NCBI GenBank assembly: GCA_032768795.1
Contig: CP136490.1
Location: 7,130,001-7,194,000, forward strand
Direction: 5' to 3'
Source: Tremella fuciformis
Taxonomy: Eukaryota; Basidiomycota; Tremellomycetes; Tremellales; Tremellaceae
DNA length: 64,000 nucleotides
The notes below the pieces were generated by a model. It was not told where the DNA came from, ran no database searches, and saw only the letters and a list, made by a program, of their open reading frames with translations. This document shows positions 10,932 to 22,453 of the stretch, piece after piece (position 1 is the first letter of the stretch; each line of letters opens with the position of its first letter). The position numbers and the translations under genes were made by a program.

Positions 10932-11890
10932 CTGGGTACAAGATATCTGGCGCTGACAATCCCTGATGCTTGAGGAAGTACTTCCGCAGTGGAAATGCGA
11001 TAGGCAAGGTGGCAAATTGGGGACCCTCAAGCGTCTGCATTTTGTAGATAGCGAGGCGTTTTCATGTGGAGCATACTAGAAAGGACAACACAGGAAGCAA
11101 AGAGATGAAACTGACTCGCGCGCGAGGACCTTGCCTTCTGCCGAGTGCTCAGAACTGGGATGGGGAGGACGTGAAGTAGGCTCTTCAGGAGCTCACCTGT
11201 GTACAGCAAATACGACAGTCTTTCTTGAGAAGCAAATGAAAAATTCCCGATCCACACTCCAACCGTCAATGCTGACTAATACTCAACCTCGGGCTCCTAA
11301 ACCTCTTGTGGTTCTCTTCGGCGGTGTTCTCCCTCTACCGTTCATCCCTCGCTCTTACCGAGCCCTTCACCGATGTGGCAGGATCAGCACAACTTCCCGG
11401 AACTGTGAAATCCTGGGCGCACTTGGGTTCAAGTTTAGGTTAGGTCGGAGAATTCGAGAGGAGTTGAGGAATTGAGTACCGGGCCGACTACTGTAGTTCC
11501 CGACAGGCTTGCAAGGTATGGGCGGGGCAGAGTGCGCTAGGAAACCTCTATACGGCCGGGACATGGCGTCATGGCGTGCTCTCATGATGGTTGGAGGGGA
11601 GGCACGACCGCGAAAAGGAGACCTACTTCGATGTATTCGTGCCAGAGAGGAGCTGCCGGCTGGCACATGACCGTAGTGTGCGTCCTGCAAGCGACTTGAG
11701 GCAGACCGAGAACGAGCAGGGCTGTCTGCGGAGAGGAAGGATTTCCATATCTAGGTAAACGGGGCGAGAGACTTAGATTGCCAGTTGCATAATCGGTTGT
11801 ACAGACAAAGATTTTACCATGGATCTGCCGGACAGCGGGCAACAGTAATGTCATCAGCGCCGCCCGGTCCTTGCCCTAATATACATATGG
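10932..11890. other. Intergenic, nothing recognised
   Basis: The interval holds the possible N-terminal extension of orphan 2 (to 11030) and short open frames on both strands that look random. No RNA gene or repeat is evident. Confidence 0.45.
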
Positions 11891-12652
11891 TCAGGTAGAG
11901 GGCAGTGCGCCCACAAACAAGTGTTTGTTTTCATCCGTCGTCAGACCACCTCGAGGGGTTGCCCCTCTATAAGCGACTGCTGAGAGAGAGAAATCCAGGG
12001 AGTACTGCACCTCTGCCCCATCGGCACCGGACTTCTGCGGCAACTCGATCACATTTGTATGCTCGAGCACTGCTGCCCACGAACGCCCATCGCTGGCTCG
12101 CTTGACCCTTGATTTGAGAAGGGAGCCCATTTCCAAAGAGTCGAGGTGCGAGATTTCTATTTCGGCATGATCTTTAGCCCAAGCCGTGCAAAAGTCAGAG
12201 ACCAAGCGCTTCCAATGCCACTGGAACTCCCACTTTGTACAATCATGCAGCGCGTTAAAGCTGACAGAGCCTTCGCGCATGGCCGCCTCAACTGCCACAT
12301 TGGTCAGACCTTGCAGGATGGGCCACACCTTGGAGCTCTTCAGCATGAGGAGATGCTGGGACATGGGTCGCAGCGATAAAGCCATGAGGGCATAATCTTC
12401 GGCGTCCGTTTCGAGTGTGAACTTGATTCGATAGGTCGATGGGTCACCTGGCTCGATATATACGTCGTTGAGACACAATTTCATCCCGGGGGCTTCATTA
12501 GTCTCATCCCCCAAGACTGTCCTCCCGTCCGTAGCCTGCGACGAGTCTGCGCTATCGACGGTCGTCTCCAGGGTCGGGAGATCGAGCGTCGGCACACGGC
12601 TCCTCACAGACTCGGCACCGCTTTGTTGGCGTCTGATCTTGGAAATGTTCAT
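11891..12652 (-). CDS. Intronless gene of unknown function (orphan 3 of 3)
   Basis: The open frame starts at 12811, with an in-frame ATG at 12652 (MNISKIRRQQ) that I prefer because it gives the same kind of short polar N-terminus as orphan 2. It encodes about 253 aa. Visible features are a strand-rich start (MKLCLNDVYIEPGDPSTYRI, then KFTLETDAEDYALMAL), the helix SSKVWPILQGLTNVAVEAAM, then FQWHWKRLVSDFCTAW and the strand DHAEIEISHL, and a final strand-rich part (VQYSLDFSLSAVAY). The order of elements matches orphans 1 and 2. No function can be assigned. Confidence 0.5.
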   Translation of the reverse strand: MNISKIRRQQSGAESVRSRVPTLDLPTLETTVDSADSSQATDGRTVLGDETNEAPGMKLCLNDVYIEPGDPSTYRIKFTLETDAEDYALMALSLRPMSQHLLMLKSSKVWPILQGLTNVAVEAAMREGSVSFNALHDCTKWEFQWHWKRLVSDFCTAWAKDHAEIEISHLDSLEMGSLLKSRVKRASDGRSWAAVLEHTNVIELPQKSGADGAEVQYSLDFSLSAVAYRGATPRGGLTTDENKHLFVGALPST

Positions 12653-12811
12653 TCTCGCACAATGCAGGTGACCTTCACCGACGTTTGAGCAGCTATGGGT
12701 GGCAAGAGAGGAGGGAAATAGCGGGCTCATATATAGGTCTCCCCTGACCTTTTGGGCATGACCGGCCGAAGGCATTGCTGATGCAAGGTGCAGGCCAATG
12801 ATATTGCACAT

Positions 12812-14159
12812 CGTTCATAGCAGATTAGGCCTGGACCGGAAGGCTCAGGTGTTCGAAACGCGTCATATACGCGCAGGTTCTGAACGAGCCCTGGAGTGAA
12901 GTCTTCATGGCGTTGCCGTTCCAATCCCTACAGAGCAGGACAAAGGGGAAACCCCTAGGGCGGCAGACTTGCTTTACAGCGGAATGGCGAGTCGCTTCCA
13001 GGCAGCCTGCTCAGGAGAACCTCCGACAAGGCGCAGGTGTGTGAAGTCGAGAGGCCATTATCGGTGCGCGGATGAGGCGGTCCTCAAGGGCAAATCGGGA
13101 GGCGGGGAGGTGTCCAAGTGCTGAGCATCCAGAAAGGTGACCTTGATAGTGCGGCAACTTTCATGGGTGCCACCGAAGTTGCGGGACAGTCCGATCACCG
13201 CATTTGCTATTCATCTGTCTTACGCGTGCATGCTCTGAACAGGCTTCGCTGTACATACTATAAAACACGGGCCGAGGTAGGAACTCAGACACACGCGTGA
13301 GAGGACCGGTGGATAGACCTATCGGCAAGAGCTAGTACTCGTCTGCTTGTTTGTGGGTGATGTCAAACCGCGGGGTCATGCACCCCACGATGAAGACAGC
13401 AGTACCAGAGCGGCGTGCCACTTCTTGTGATGAAAGAGCGCATAAACCGTCCCAGGAGGGGCACCGTTATTCTTTTGCCTCTCGTCTCTCTCGGCAGGAA
13501 GAGGGACGTCGCAGACCATGGACACTCTGAAGAGAATTGCCCCTTGAATGCTCGATCTCGGCGTCTCGGAGCACCAATATAGCTGACGCTGCGTCTCGAA
13601 GAAGCAACAGTATGAACTGGCAGAGCCAGCAATTTACGTAAAGGTGTGCAGAAAGGCCTCAACTCTGGGCGCTGCCGAGTTTGGGCAGCATAATTTCGAG
13701 CAGCAATTGCATAAGAACTTCAATCCTTGCTAAGGCGGTGACTGCCCCCTTCATCAGGCTTATGCATGTCCTGCCGGGTACGAAGAGCGATCCGCGAGCG
13801 CTGCTGCGAGTACCAGCGGACGTGGAGGTGGAAAAGGACTCTGTCGGCGTCGGATGCAAAAAAGGCCTCAATACGCAGCGGCGTTAATCGCCGTGCCTTG
13901 TCGTTACCCTGAGCATTAGACCCATTAACCGTGACGAATCACAGCGAGAGATGGGTCGTCAAGATGATCCTCAGCTTTAGTCACTTTGGGCATGGAATGT
14001 GTGTGTGTCTTGACGACGGACATGACAGGATCGGCCGACGGGGACTCAAGAGTAACAAGCTCATATATCTCTGACTGACTTCTCATCATCCTCTTCTCAT
14101 CCTCACCTCAACTAATCGAAGCAACGACTCGAAACTCACGAGAAGCACACACTGCCAGC
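12812..14159. other. Intergenic, nothing recognised except the BIM1-like promoter
   Basis: About 1.35 kb has only short, non-conserved open frames. The last 250 bases should contain the promoter of the BIM1-like gene; an AT-rich CATATATCTC lies about 100 bases before the ATG. I could not identify a copper-response element with confidence. Confidence 0.4.
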
Positions 14160-15012
14160 ATGATGTACACCGCCGTGTCCCTTGCCTTGATGGCCTCGTC
14201 TGCGCTCGCGCACTTCACCCTCGACTTCCCCGTAGGTCGGACTCCGGTGTGATGGGATGTGGAGCTGATCGCAGACCTCGCGGGGCTTTGACGACGACAA
14301 CGAGCCCCAGTTCTGCGGCGGCTTCAGCTCGGTCGAGAACCCACGCCAGCCGTTCCCCCTCGGCCAAGGGCCCGGTGAGCGCGCCTCATACTCGAGTCAT
14401 GCAAGTAGCTGACATGCAGTCTGGATCGATTCACACCACACCGATGCCTCGGTCGTGGCTTTCCTGTCGACTTCGGACAACCCGACGTCGTTCAACGACT
14501 TCAACACCACCTCGTCCGGCCAGTCCATTCCCCTCGTCACCAACTTTTTCACCGTCCACGAGGGCGAGTACTGCTGGAACATCAACTTGAACGACCTGGA
14601 CATTGGCCTGACCAATGGCTCGCTCGTCACCCTGCAGATCCAGTACAACGGCGTGAGTCCCTCCGTTTTCGCTCGCCCATAGGACACCCTCTGCCAATGT
14701 GGACGCGTTGCTGACTCATAGGGTGACGGCGATCTGTACCAGTGCACCGACCTTGTCCTCCTGTCCAACTACACCATCCCCTCCAACGTTACTTGCAGCT
14801 CCAACGACGATGCCACCACGACCAATGGTACCCAGACCGTGTCTCTTGTTGGCGCCAGCTCGACGGGCGCCAGTGCTTCCGGGAGCGCCACCAGCAGCGC
14901 TGCGACACAGAGCAGCAGCTCCTCATCCGGCGCCGCCTCGCACAACGTTGTCGGTGGGACCGGACTTGTGGCCGCCATCCTCTCCGGCCTGCTCGCTTGG
15001 GCCACCCTGTGA
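14160..15012 (+). CDS. BIM1-like / X325 copper-binding LPMO-like protein, GPI-anchored
   Basis: Exons 14160-14231, 14275-14374, 14420-14652 and 14722-15012 give 231 aa. A 17-residue signal peptide ends ALA, so the mature protein begins with His (HFTLDFP). In the LPMO-like X325/BIM1 family this His provides the copper brace. The conserved start continues TSRGFDDDNEPQFCGGF. A second His candidate lies in WIDSHHTDASV. Four cysteines (FCGG, YCWN, YQCT, VTCS) probably form two disulphides. There is a Ser/Thr-rich stalk of about 40 residues and a hydrophobic tail (VAAILSGLLAWATL) of the GPI-signal type. In Cryptococcus the relative BIM1 helps copper uptake at the surface; the family is not known to oxidise polysaccharide. 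Role here is inferred from family membership. Confidence 0.85.
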
Positions 15013-15343
15013 GGCGGCGTCATACGGGATGTCGAAGCCGTGAGATATTACATGTCGCGTGATGATAGCGGAGAGCATTGTGCATTTGAAAACTCTTCAG
15101 TGACTGGGATCATGCATTCGAGACTTGTGCATGTCCTGCAAGTCGATGACGATGGTCCGGGTGGACCGATGGTGTGCTGCCTCCACTTTGACGAGTCAGG
15201 AGGTCGATATGCAGTTAGACCTATACTCGAGTAACCTCTTTTCTGGTTCACGACCATATGCGTTGTGCATGCTCATCAGGAGAACCGGATCGTCCCTCCC
15301 TACCCGTAGATATCTCTCGTCAATACCCTATACACAGAGCGGC

Positions 15344-16671
15344 ATGATCACCCTCACAGTTGTAGGTCAAATCTCGTGTCGAGGCAGAGCGGCACGAGCT
15401 GACTCGATCAGGTCCGTCACGGCGAATCGACGGGTGAGCCGTGACTACAGGGCTTATCGCTCGAGGAGAACGCACGAGGTACAGCAAGCTGACTACGAGA
15501 CAATCTCAAGCCGCTCTGGGCTGGCTGGGCCGACGCGCCGCTCTCCGTCCATGGTGAGCTGTCCCCAGCTCTCGCATGGATAGTCCTGACGAGCAGGCAT
15601 GAATGTCTGTTCAGTTGCAGTCGGTCCCTTGCCCATGCTGACTAAGAGCAAGCCAAAGCCCTCGGTGTGTCGCTCAAGGATACCCACGTCGATGCCATCT
15701 TCGCCTCGGATCTCCTACGAGCCACATGGACCGTCAGTCTTTCCCTGGCTTGTTGCTTGATGAGGACGCAGCTGAGAGACAGGCGCAGCAGATCGAACGG
15801 AATCAGCCGACGCCCAAGCCCCCACTGACCATCTCTGATTTGTTGCGTGAACAGAACTTCGGCCTAGGTTCGTGTTCATGAATGCATCGTGTGGGCTGAC
15901 ATGTAGCTGAACATAAACCTTTTGGCGGCGAGGGATACATACGCGGACCGGGCCGCACCTTCCGTTTTGACGAGGGAGAGTCGCTAGAGGATGTGCGCAA
16001 GCGTGCAAACGAAGCGTCAGTCTATGTTCTTACGATAACCTCGGCTAGAGGGGCTGACGAGCAGTATCTTCAAGTTTATTGAGCCGTCTTTGCAGATGAC
16101 CCGCGGACGCCCGCCGACTTCGAAACATGTGGTGGTTGTCGCTCATGGGATCTTCAACAGCGAGTTCATCGGGGCCCTCTTGGCGCGGAGAAGGGGGCAG
16201 GGGCCACTCGAATGGGGATACAAGGGTATGTTTCTAGCTCGGTACACGAGACAGGCTGATAGGCAGGGATGACAAATGTTTGTTCTCGTTGGTATCTGTG
16301 ACTCGAGAATACTGACTCTCAGACTGGCTGGACTCGGCTGGAAGTGGGGTACACTGTCAGTCCATCGGTACCGGTCACTAGGCTCAGCGCTGATGTAGTA
16401 GGAGGAGTTCTCCCGCGTGTCCACCCCGCACATGGACACTAACCCCGACCCTGGCGCCGTCTCACCCTCCTCGTCTCCCTCCGAACCACCGCCTCGCGAG
16501 CCAGAACCATACGCCGACTCTTTGCCCGGCTTGAACGTCAGGATACTCTGTACGGACATCACCAAGCACTTGGATGGTGTGGTCAGACAGCCAGGAGGGA
16601 TCGGCAGACAGGGGTACGACGAGAAGCAGGGCGATATCCGGAAGTTTTTCGGCGGAGGCGGCAGTGCTTGA
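15344..16671 (+). CDS. Phosphoglycerate-mutase-family (histidine phosphatase) protein
   Basis: Family members transfer or remove phosphate through a phospho-histidine. I start at MITLTV, followed after a short intron by VRHGESTDNLKPLWAGWADA, which contains the RHG catalytic motif. The following exons give KDTHVDAIFASDLLRATWT (second conserved Arg), then EQNFGL, AEHKPFGGEGYIRGPGRTF and VVVVAHGIFNSEF (second catalytic His). The C-terminus has a Pro/Ser-rich insert and ends in a Gly-rich run. At least eight short introns with GT..AG ends are needed. It resembles fungal cytosolic PGM-superfamily phosphatases rather than the glycolytic enzyme; substrate unknown. It lies between the BIM1-like gene and MRF1, convergent with MRF1 (72 bases apart). 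Confidence 0.8.
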
Positions 16672-16742
16672 GCGGTAGACATGCATACGATGAGAATGAG
16701 GATGCGATGCAGATGGTATGCGCTGATGCAATGATGGGTTGT

Positions 16743-18253
16743 TCAGTCCTCTAGATCTTCCCCGTCCTCCAATAGCGCCTCGAGCCGCTTGGCCTGGTGG
16801 TCTTTGTCCAATGCGTGAATGAGCAGTTCTAGATCCTGTCCATCCAGCACACCCTGTATGCCCGTGAGGGTGAAACCGATCCGGTGATCCGTTACGCGAT
16901 CCTAAGCGTCAGAGAGCACAAGTGCAAGGCAGTCGAACAAACCTGGGGAAAGTTGTACGTGCGGACCTTCTCGCTCCTATCGGCGCCTCTGACCTGACTG
17001 CGCCGGCTCTCCCTTCGTCGCTCCACCTCTTCCTGATACTTCCTCTCGGCCAACCTGGCTCGCAAGACCTCCCACGCCCACGCGCGATTTTGGTGCTGCG
17101 ACCTCGAGTCTTGCATCGAGACCGTGATGCCCGTCGGCACATGCGTGAGGCGCACAGCCGACTCCGTCTTGTTGACGTGTTGTCCGCCTGCGCCGCGAGA
17201 GCGCATCACCTCGGACTTGACGTCTTTCGGGTCCACAAGCGGCGCATCGGGCGTGTCGGGGTAGAGGGGGAGGATCTTTACTCAGTCGATTGTGGCGGGG
17301 TATGTGTAGGTGACTCACCACCACCGCAGCTGTGCTAGTGTGCACGCGGCCCATCGTCTCCGTCGCCGGCACACGCTGAACGCGATGTACACCGCTCTCC
17401 CACCTCATGCTCCCCCACACGCCCCCGCCCTCGTCAGAGGCGTACGGCGCCGGGGTGTACTTGACAGTCACCTCCCTCAGCCCGCCCCCGCCCTTCCCCG
17501 CGGCAGCCTCGACGGTGGTGATCACCTCGGCCTGCCACCCTTTGCTCTCGGCAAACCGGGTGTACATTCGGTAAAGGTCCTCCACGAAGAGTGCGGCCTC
17601 GCCGCCGCCCACGCCGGCGTTGATGGACATGATGACGCCCAGGGCGTTCATCGATGATGGAGGCAAGAGAAGGGCGGGCAGCTCGGCGGTGACGAGGCGG
17701 TCTAGCTGGGCGAGGAGCGAGGATTGTTCGTCGAGCAGCATCGACCGCAGTTCAGGGTCGGTCTCGTCCTCGGCATGCTGGCGAGCTTCGCGGACTGCCT
17801 GTCCGTCAGCTGGCCATATTCAGCAGAAAGCTGGACTGGCCGTCAGGAGGGACTGGTAACGCTCCCACGCCTCGGCCAGCGGTCGCAGCTGTCGCCGGAT
17901 TTTGGCATGTTCGACATTGGTATCAGTATCGGTTGACCCCTGCGAGTCAGTTTTGTCTCCTGTATGAGCCAAAAGTCGGCACGCACTTCTGCGGCCTCTT
18001 TGTATGCCTTGGCCCGCTTCTCAGCGACCTGCAGGATCTTGCTGTCACCGGGGGCTACACTTGTCCCGTTGTCGTGTCGAGAAGAGGTCGATGCGAAACC
18101 TCTCCGCAGAGACCGCTGGCCTATCCGTTGTGACGGGCCGGGTCCTCCCCGTGGCGCATGCACCGGCAGAGTACGTGAAGGAGCTGCTCGGGTAGCCGAG
18201 AGGAGCGCTCTCCGCACCACAGCAGGCCTCATTGACCCCGGGCCAAAAGCCAT
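16743..18253 (-). CDS. MRF1: Mitochondrial peptide chain release factor 1
   Basis: This factor releases the finished peptide at UAA/UAG codons on mitochondrial ribosomes. The N-terminus is Arg/Ser-rich without acidic residues ([16 protein letters not shown]), fitting a mitochondrial presequence. The helical domain follows ([20 protein letters not shown]). The RF-1 core reads [19 protein letters not shown], then [20 protein letters not shown], then the GGQ motif in [20 protein letters not shown]. The C-terminal part is [20 protein letters not shown] and ends in an acidic tail. Introns lie at 17940-17986, near 17870, after AAVV (17300 region) and after YNFPQ. The codon-recognition loop was not assessed in detail. 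I use the start [10 protein letters not shown]; the internal Met at residue 8 is an alternative. Confidence 0.9.
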
Positions 18254-18763
18254 ACAAGTTCAACACCAAAATTATGGAATGGGATTTGGACAGTCAGGTG
18301 CCTGGCCGGTGTAAGGATCTCCGACACCCGGCTTTCCGCGCCCGTCGTCATCTCTCGCCCTTCCTCCTCTTGTTCTCTCTCTCTCCACAGCTGGCATCTT
18401 GGCACCAGCTGAATGGTAGCAGCGCCTCTAACTTCTCGGCATCTCTTCTTTCCGCGCATTCTGATGATCCCGCTCTGCCCCTGGTCTGGAGCGGCGTCGG
18501 CGCGCGCAGGCTTTGGCTCTCGGTGTCGCCGTCGCCGCCCGTGCTCTTTTTTCGGGTGCGCCAAGACTTGCTTTCCGGAGGTAGTTGAGGTATGGCCTCA
18601 GACTCCCCGGTCGGAAACCTGACCTCTTGAGTTGGCTTGACTGGCGCCTCGGGGTACGCCTGCTGCAGGAGGACTTATAGCGCCTGCCACCGCAATTCAC
18701 ATGACGCTGATCTCTTCAATCTAGTATCAAGCTGTACAAGACATCAATAAACTGTCCCAGAAC
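18254..18763. other. Divergent intergenic region, nothing recognised
   Basis: The 510 bases between MRF1 and the first FAS1 gene contain basic, Arg-rich open frames on the minus strand that look like chance reading of a GC-rich promoter. They show no motif. Confidence 0.4.
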
Positions 18764-20322
18764 ATGTCCCTACTACTCGCTTTGGTGACGATCATCTCCG
18801 CCTCGCTTCTGGCTGGCGCGCAGGATGTCGCCTCTTTTCTTGCTGGAATGCAGACGACGCTGACCGGCGCCGGACTCACCAAGACGGCCACGGCTCTGGG
18901 CAACATCAACGGTACCGATGCCGGTCAGAGGCTTCTAGGCGGTATCATGTCGTTGCCTTCTGCCACACTCTTCGCTCCGGCCGACTCTGTGAGTCCCCTT
19001 CTCAGCGTCAGACCTGATGAAAGCTGAAATCAGGCGTGGAATGACACTGTACTGAATGGCGACACTGAAGTCCTGGTCGGCATTCTCGCCTATCATGTAT
19101 GCCTACGTTTTTGAACGGCTTTAGGGTGAGAATCTTCTTGCTGACGTGCAGGTGGCGACCCTCACTGTCACACCCGACTCACTCACTGATCCACCCAGCT
19201 ACGACGTTGTATTCAGCATGTATCGGTCGTCCGACGGTGCGCTGCCGAACGATCAGACTCAAGTGTTGGTGGTGCAGAAGCAGGTCAGCCCGCCCGGCGT
19301 GATCATACTTCGTCCGGACTCCAACACCACTACGACAGGTGATCAGATGAGCTACCAGCAAATCATCATATGGGCGGTCCCAGAGGTAATCCCGAGACCT
19401 CGCTGGTAGAATGTGGCTTACCACAGATCATCGTCAGAGTCAGCCAACGACTCCACATCGGAACGAGCTGACGAGGTAGCCGTACGACTCGCTCGGTATC
19501 ATGGACAAGAACATCATTTACGCCGACAATTCTGCCCCGGTGCAGATGACCAACTTTTGCGTCACGGCACACATGGCCGACAGATGGGGCGCATGCAAAG
19601 GGTGCACATACTTTGTACCCATCAACCAGGCCATTGCGGCCATAAGTGGGACGCTATATGGGCTCCCCGGCTCGACTCAAGTAGCGGTCATGGAGAACCA
19701 CGTCAGCTGCTGTACTTAGTTTGAGTGTTTCGCTGCCTGATAGTTTTTGAACGGCACCACAATCTATACCCCTCAGCTATTCTCCGGCTCTTCTCTGACC
19801 ACCGCGGCCGGTCAACAAATGACCTATTCGAACAACGGGACTGGCCAGTATCTACAAGTCGGCAACTCGGCAGCGAGGATTATCAGACCCGACATCCCCT
19901 TGTACAACGGAGTAATGCACGTGAGTCCGCTCGAAGGCGTCCGATTCCGTCTCGTTGACACCACGACAGATCATGGACAACGTCTTCTTCGATCAGTCTG
20001 AGGATACCGCTGTCGCCAACTCGGCGTACGCCGCCTGCTCTTCTGGTGTGCAAAGCTGACAGGAAGGGCGGTGTCGGCTTTGACCGCATCACCCACCGGC
20101 GTTCCAGAGGTACAGGGGGACATCCAAACCACTTTGACGATCACCGTGCCGAGTACATCGAGCAGCACAGTCACCGCGACCGCAGGCGGCTCAGGATCCT
20201 CCACATCAGCCAAAGCCAGCGGGTCGGGCGGAACAGCCGTCCGCCTGCCGAACAATGTCAATCTCTCGGTACTCGTCGGCTCGATGGCAATCTTCCTTGG
20301 TGGAGCCCTGGTGGTGTTCTGA
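18764..20322 (+). CDS. Secreted fasciclin (FAS1) repeat protein, first of a tandem pair
   Basis: FAS1 domains mediate cell adhesion at the cell surface. A signal peptide (LLALVTIISASLLAGAQ) is followed by domain 1 with the H1-type motif TLFAPADSAWN and the H2-type LAYH. Domain 2 begins near GCTYFVPINQAI and continues RIIRPDIPLYNGVMH. A Ser/Thr-rich stalk (TVPSTSSSTVTATAGG) leads to a hydrophobic C-terminus (VLVGSMAIFLGGALVVF), probably a GPI signal. At least six introns are needed. Around 19386-19479 the best model has introns of 41 and 47 bases flanking a 6-base exon (19427-19432) encoding Ile-Ile. The last intron has a GTACGC donor and ends GGAAG. A paralogue follows on the same strand, and the matching positions of its exons support this model. 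Confidence 0.8.
19427..19432 (+). other. Candidate 6-base microexon in the first FAS1 gene
   Basis: The bases ATCATC lie between an acceptor (ACCACAG, ending 19426) and a donor (GTCAGAG, from 19433). Both flanking introns would be of normal size (41 and 47 bases) and phase 0. The paralogue carries Ile-Ile at the equivalent place. The alternative is one 94-base intron (19386-19479). Confidence 0.4.
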
Positions 20323-20414
20323 ATGGACCTGAGGAGGGCGCAAGTCCCAGCGTGTAAGAATTGTGAGGGCGCCTCTTGGTCTGAATGTACCTGGTCCTGG
20401 ATCTGGAACACGAG

Positions 20415-20420
<6 letters not shown>

Positions 20421-20456
<36 letters not shown>
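20421..20456. repeat. (GT)18 dinucleotide microsatellite
   Basis: A perfect GT repeat of about 36 bases lies 100 bases after the stop of the first FAS1 gene and 230 bases before the start of its paralogue. Length variation is likely between strains. Confidence 0.95.
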
Positions 20457-20457
<1 letters not shown>

Positions 20458-20683
20458 GATTCTTTTTGATGTCAGGTCTATCGACTCTTGATTCTCACTC
20501 GTCAGCGTTGTCCGACCTCACCTCGCCTCGTGGTGACCGAGCCTTCTGCCTTCTGACAACATGTTCTGGGCACGCTTCATGACGCCGTGGACCCCGCTGA
20601 TTCCCTCCAACGAGGGGTATTAAAGGTCGTCCTTGCTCACTCCCTCTGATCCTCTCCTTCGTCTCTCGCCACCCGAATTCAAC

Positions 20684-22453
20684 ATGCTACACCTTCTGGT
20701 CCTTCTGCTCACTGGCACCCCTGCCATCGCCGCCTTGTCGGAATGGGCACAGGGGCTACAGGAGTACCTCGTTTCCGGGGGCTTCAACAATCTCAGCATC
20801 GCCATTGGGAGGCTGGAGGAGACGCAGCTCGGCAACGACCTGCTGGAGGTCATCGAAGGAATGGACCACCTCACCATCTTCGCCCCTATAGACAGCGTGC
20901 GTGCTGCCTTCGACAAGGATCTGATTCGAAACTGACTATAGGCATGGCTCCCTTCGCCGTGGGGCGACCTCACAGAGGCGGACGATATTGCCGAGATGCT
21001 CTCCTACCATGTCAGCTAATCTGGTCCTCTCTCGGAGTGCAAGCTGAATGGAAGATTGTCACGACCAATCTCACTCCTGAGACCCTACCAGCACCCCCTG
21101 ATCACACCGTCGCATTCACGCTGTACAAATCCGAAGACCGCACGCTGTCAGGAGACGAGACGCAAGTCCTGGTTGTCGAGACCCTTGACGGCGGCAACGG
21201 TGTGGTGTGCCGCAAGCCCGACTGGAACTTGACATCGATCGGCAGTCGAGGGGAATACTCTCAAGCTGTCATCTGGGGAGTCGAGGGTGTGCGTACGGTC
21301 CAGACACGGAGGTTCTGGGCTGACAGGCAGATAATCCAGCTGCCTATCGACTCGTATGACGTGTTGTCCAAGTACATCGACTATCCGCACGCGACCACCC
21401 CGTCTTCATGGAAGGCACTGGTCGATAGCGTCCTCGATCTCGCCGACACAAGCTGCTATGGCTGCACATACTTTGTGCCAGACAACACTGCCATGGGACT
21501 TATCACTAGCGTCCTCTCCTACCTCTCGGACGAGCAGCGTCTTGCCTTGGTGCTCAATCACGTAGGTTCTCAGCGTCTACGCGGTAGAGGATTGCAAGTC
21601 ACGCTGAAACCAGATTATCAACAACACCGTCATCTACTCCTCGCAATTCAGCAGAGGAGATACGTTCATCACTGCGGCGGGACAGACGCTAGCGTATGGC
21701 GGTAATGACACCGGAGACTACTTCATCATGGCGGGCGTTGGGGCGCAGTATGTCCGTGCCGACATTCCCGTGGCGAACGGGGTCATGCATGTGAGCCCAG
21801 CTCGACCCATACTGTGCGAAAGCTGAACTTGCAGCTCATCAATGCTGTGTTGTTTGACGTGACCTACAATGAAGAGTACGCCGAGGAAGCGTGAGTTGAT
21901 CCGACGGCAATAGTCGAACTCAGCTCAGAGCAGTGCCGAGTGGTACCTCGACGACGTGCCCGAGGCTACCAAGGTGGACGGCATCGCCGGGGTGATCCAG
22001 ACACTCTATACGGTACCCATGACAGCCCCCAGAACAGTGACGACCACCTTGACCCAATCACAAGCCGCTGGTGCTCACTCGACAAGCACCGCGGCTCAGT
22101 GGTCGACCGCCGCCGGTGGTCAATCCGGGAACCCCACTTCTCAGTCGCCGACTACCGCCACGAGATCGCCACTCCCAGCATCAGAGTCGCCGACCCAGAC
22201 GGCCGAATGTGGGTGCGAGGAGACCACGTCTTGGTCGGGAGGGTGGGACCTTGCTCCTCGAAAGGTTGGTGCTAAGACCTCCAAGAGGAAGTCCAAGTCG
22301 AAATCCAAGACCAAGACGAAGACAAAGGTCAAAATTGGAGCGCATGGGCATCATAACGCAGCAGACAGGCGAACAGCACCTCGTCACTCGAGGAAGCGGC
22401 TCGCTTTGGTGTGGAGTCTGCTCGGGCTGCTGGGAGCCGCAATACTCGTCTGA
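20684..22453 (+). CDS. Secreted fasciclin (FAS1) repeat protein, second of a tandem pair
   Basis: This is a paralogue of the preceding gene with the same order of elements: signal peptide (MLHLLVLLLTGTPAIA), FAS1 domain 1 (LTIFAPIDSAW, then MLSYH), a linker, FAS1 domain 2 (CYGCTYFVPDNTAM, then QYVRADIPVANGVMH), a Thr/Ser-rich stalk and a C-terminal hydrophobic segment (LVWSLLGLLGAAILV). Introns follow DS, YH, EG, NH, MH and EEA; their positions mostly match those of the first copy. A feature missing in the first copy is a strongly basic Lys/Ser repeat (KSKSKSKTKTKTKVK) just before the hydrophobic tail. A basic run there is unusual for a GPI signal and could mark a single-pass membrane anchor instead. 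The start is the ATG at 20684. Presumed role: cell-surface adhesion. Confidence 0.8.

Noticed and set aside
20743..21705. 320-codon plus-strand open frame across the second FAS1 gene
   Set aside because: It reads a different frame from the signal peptide and from FAS1 domain 2; only a middle part overlaps real coding after introns, so it is not a separate gene.
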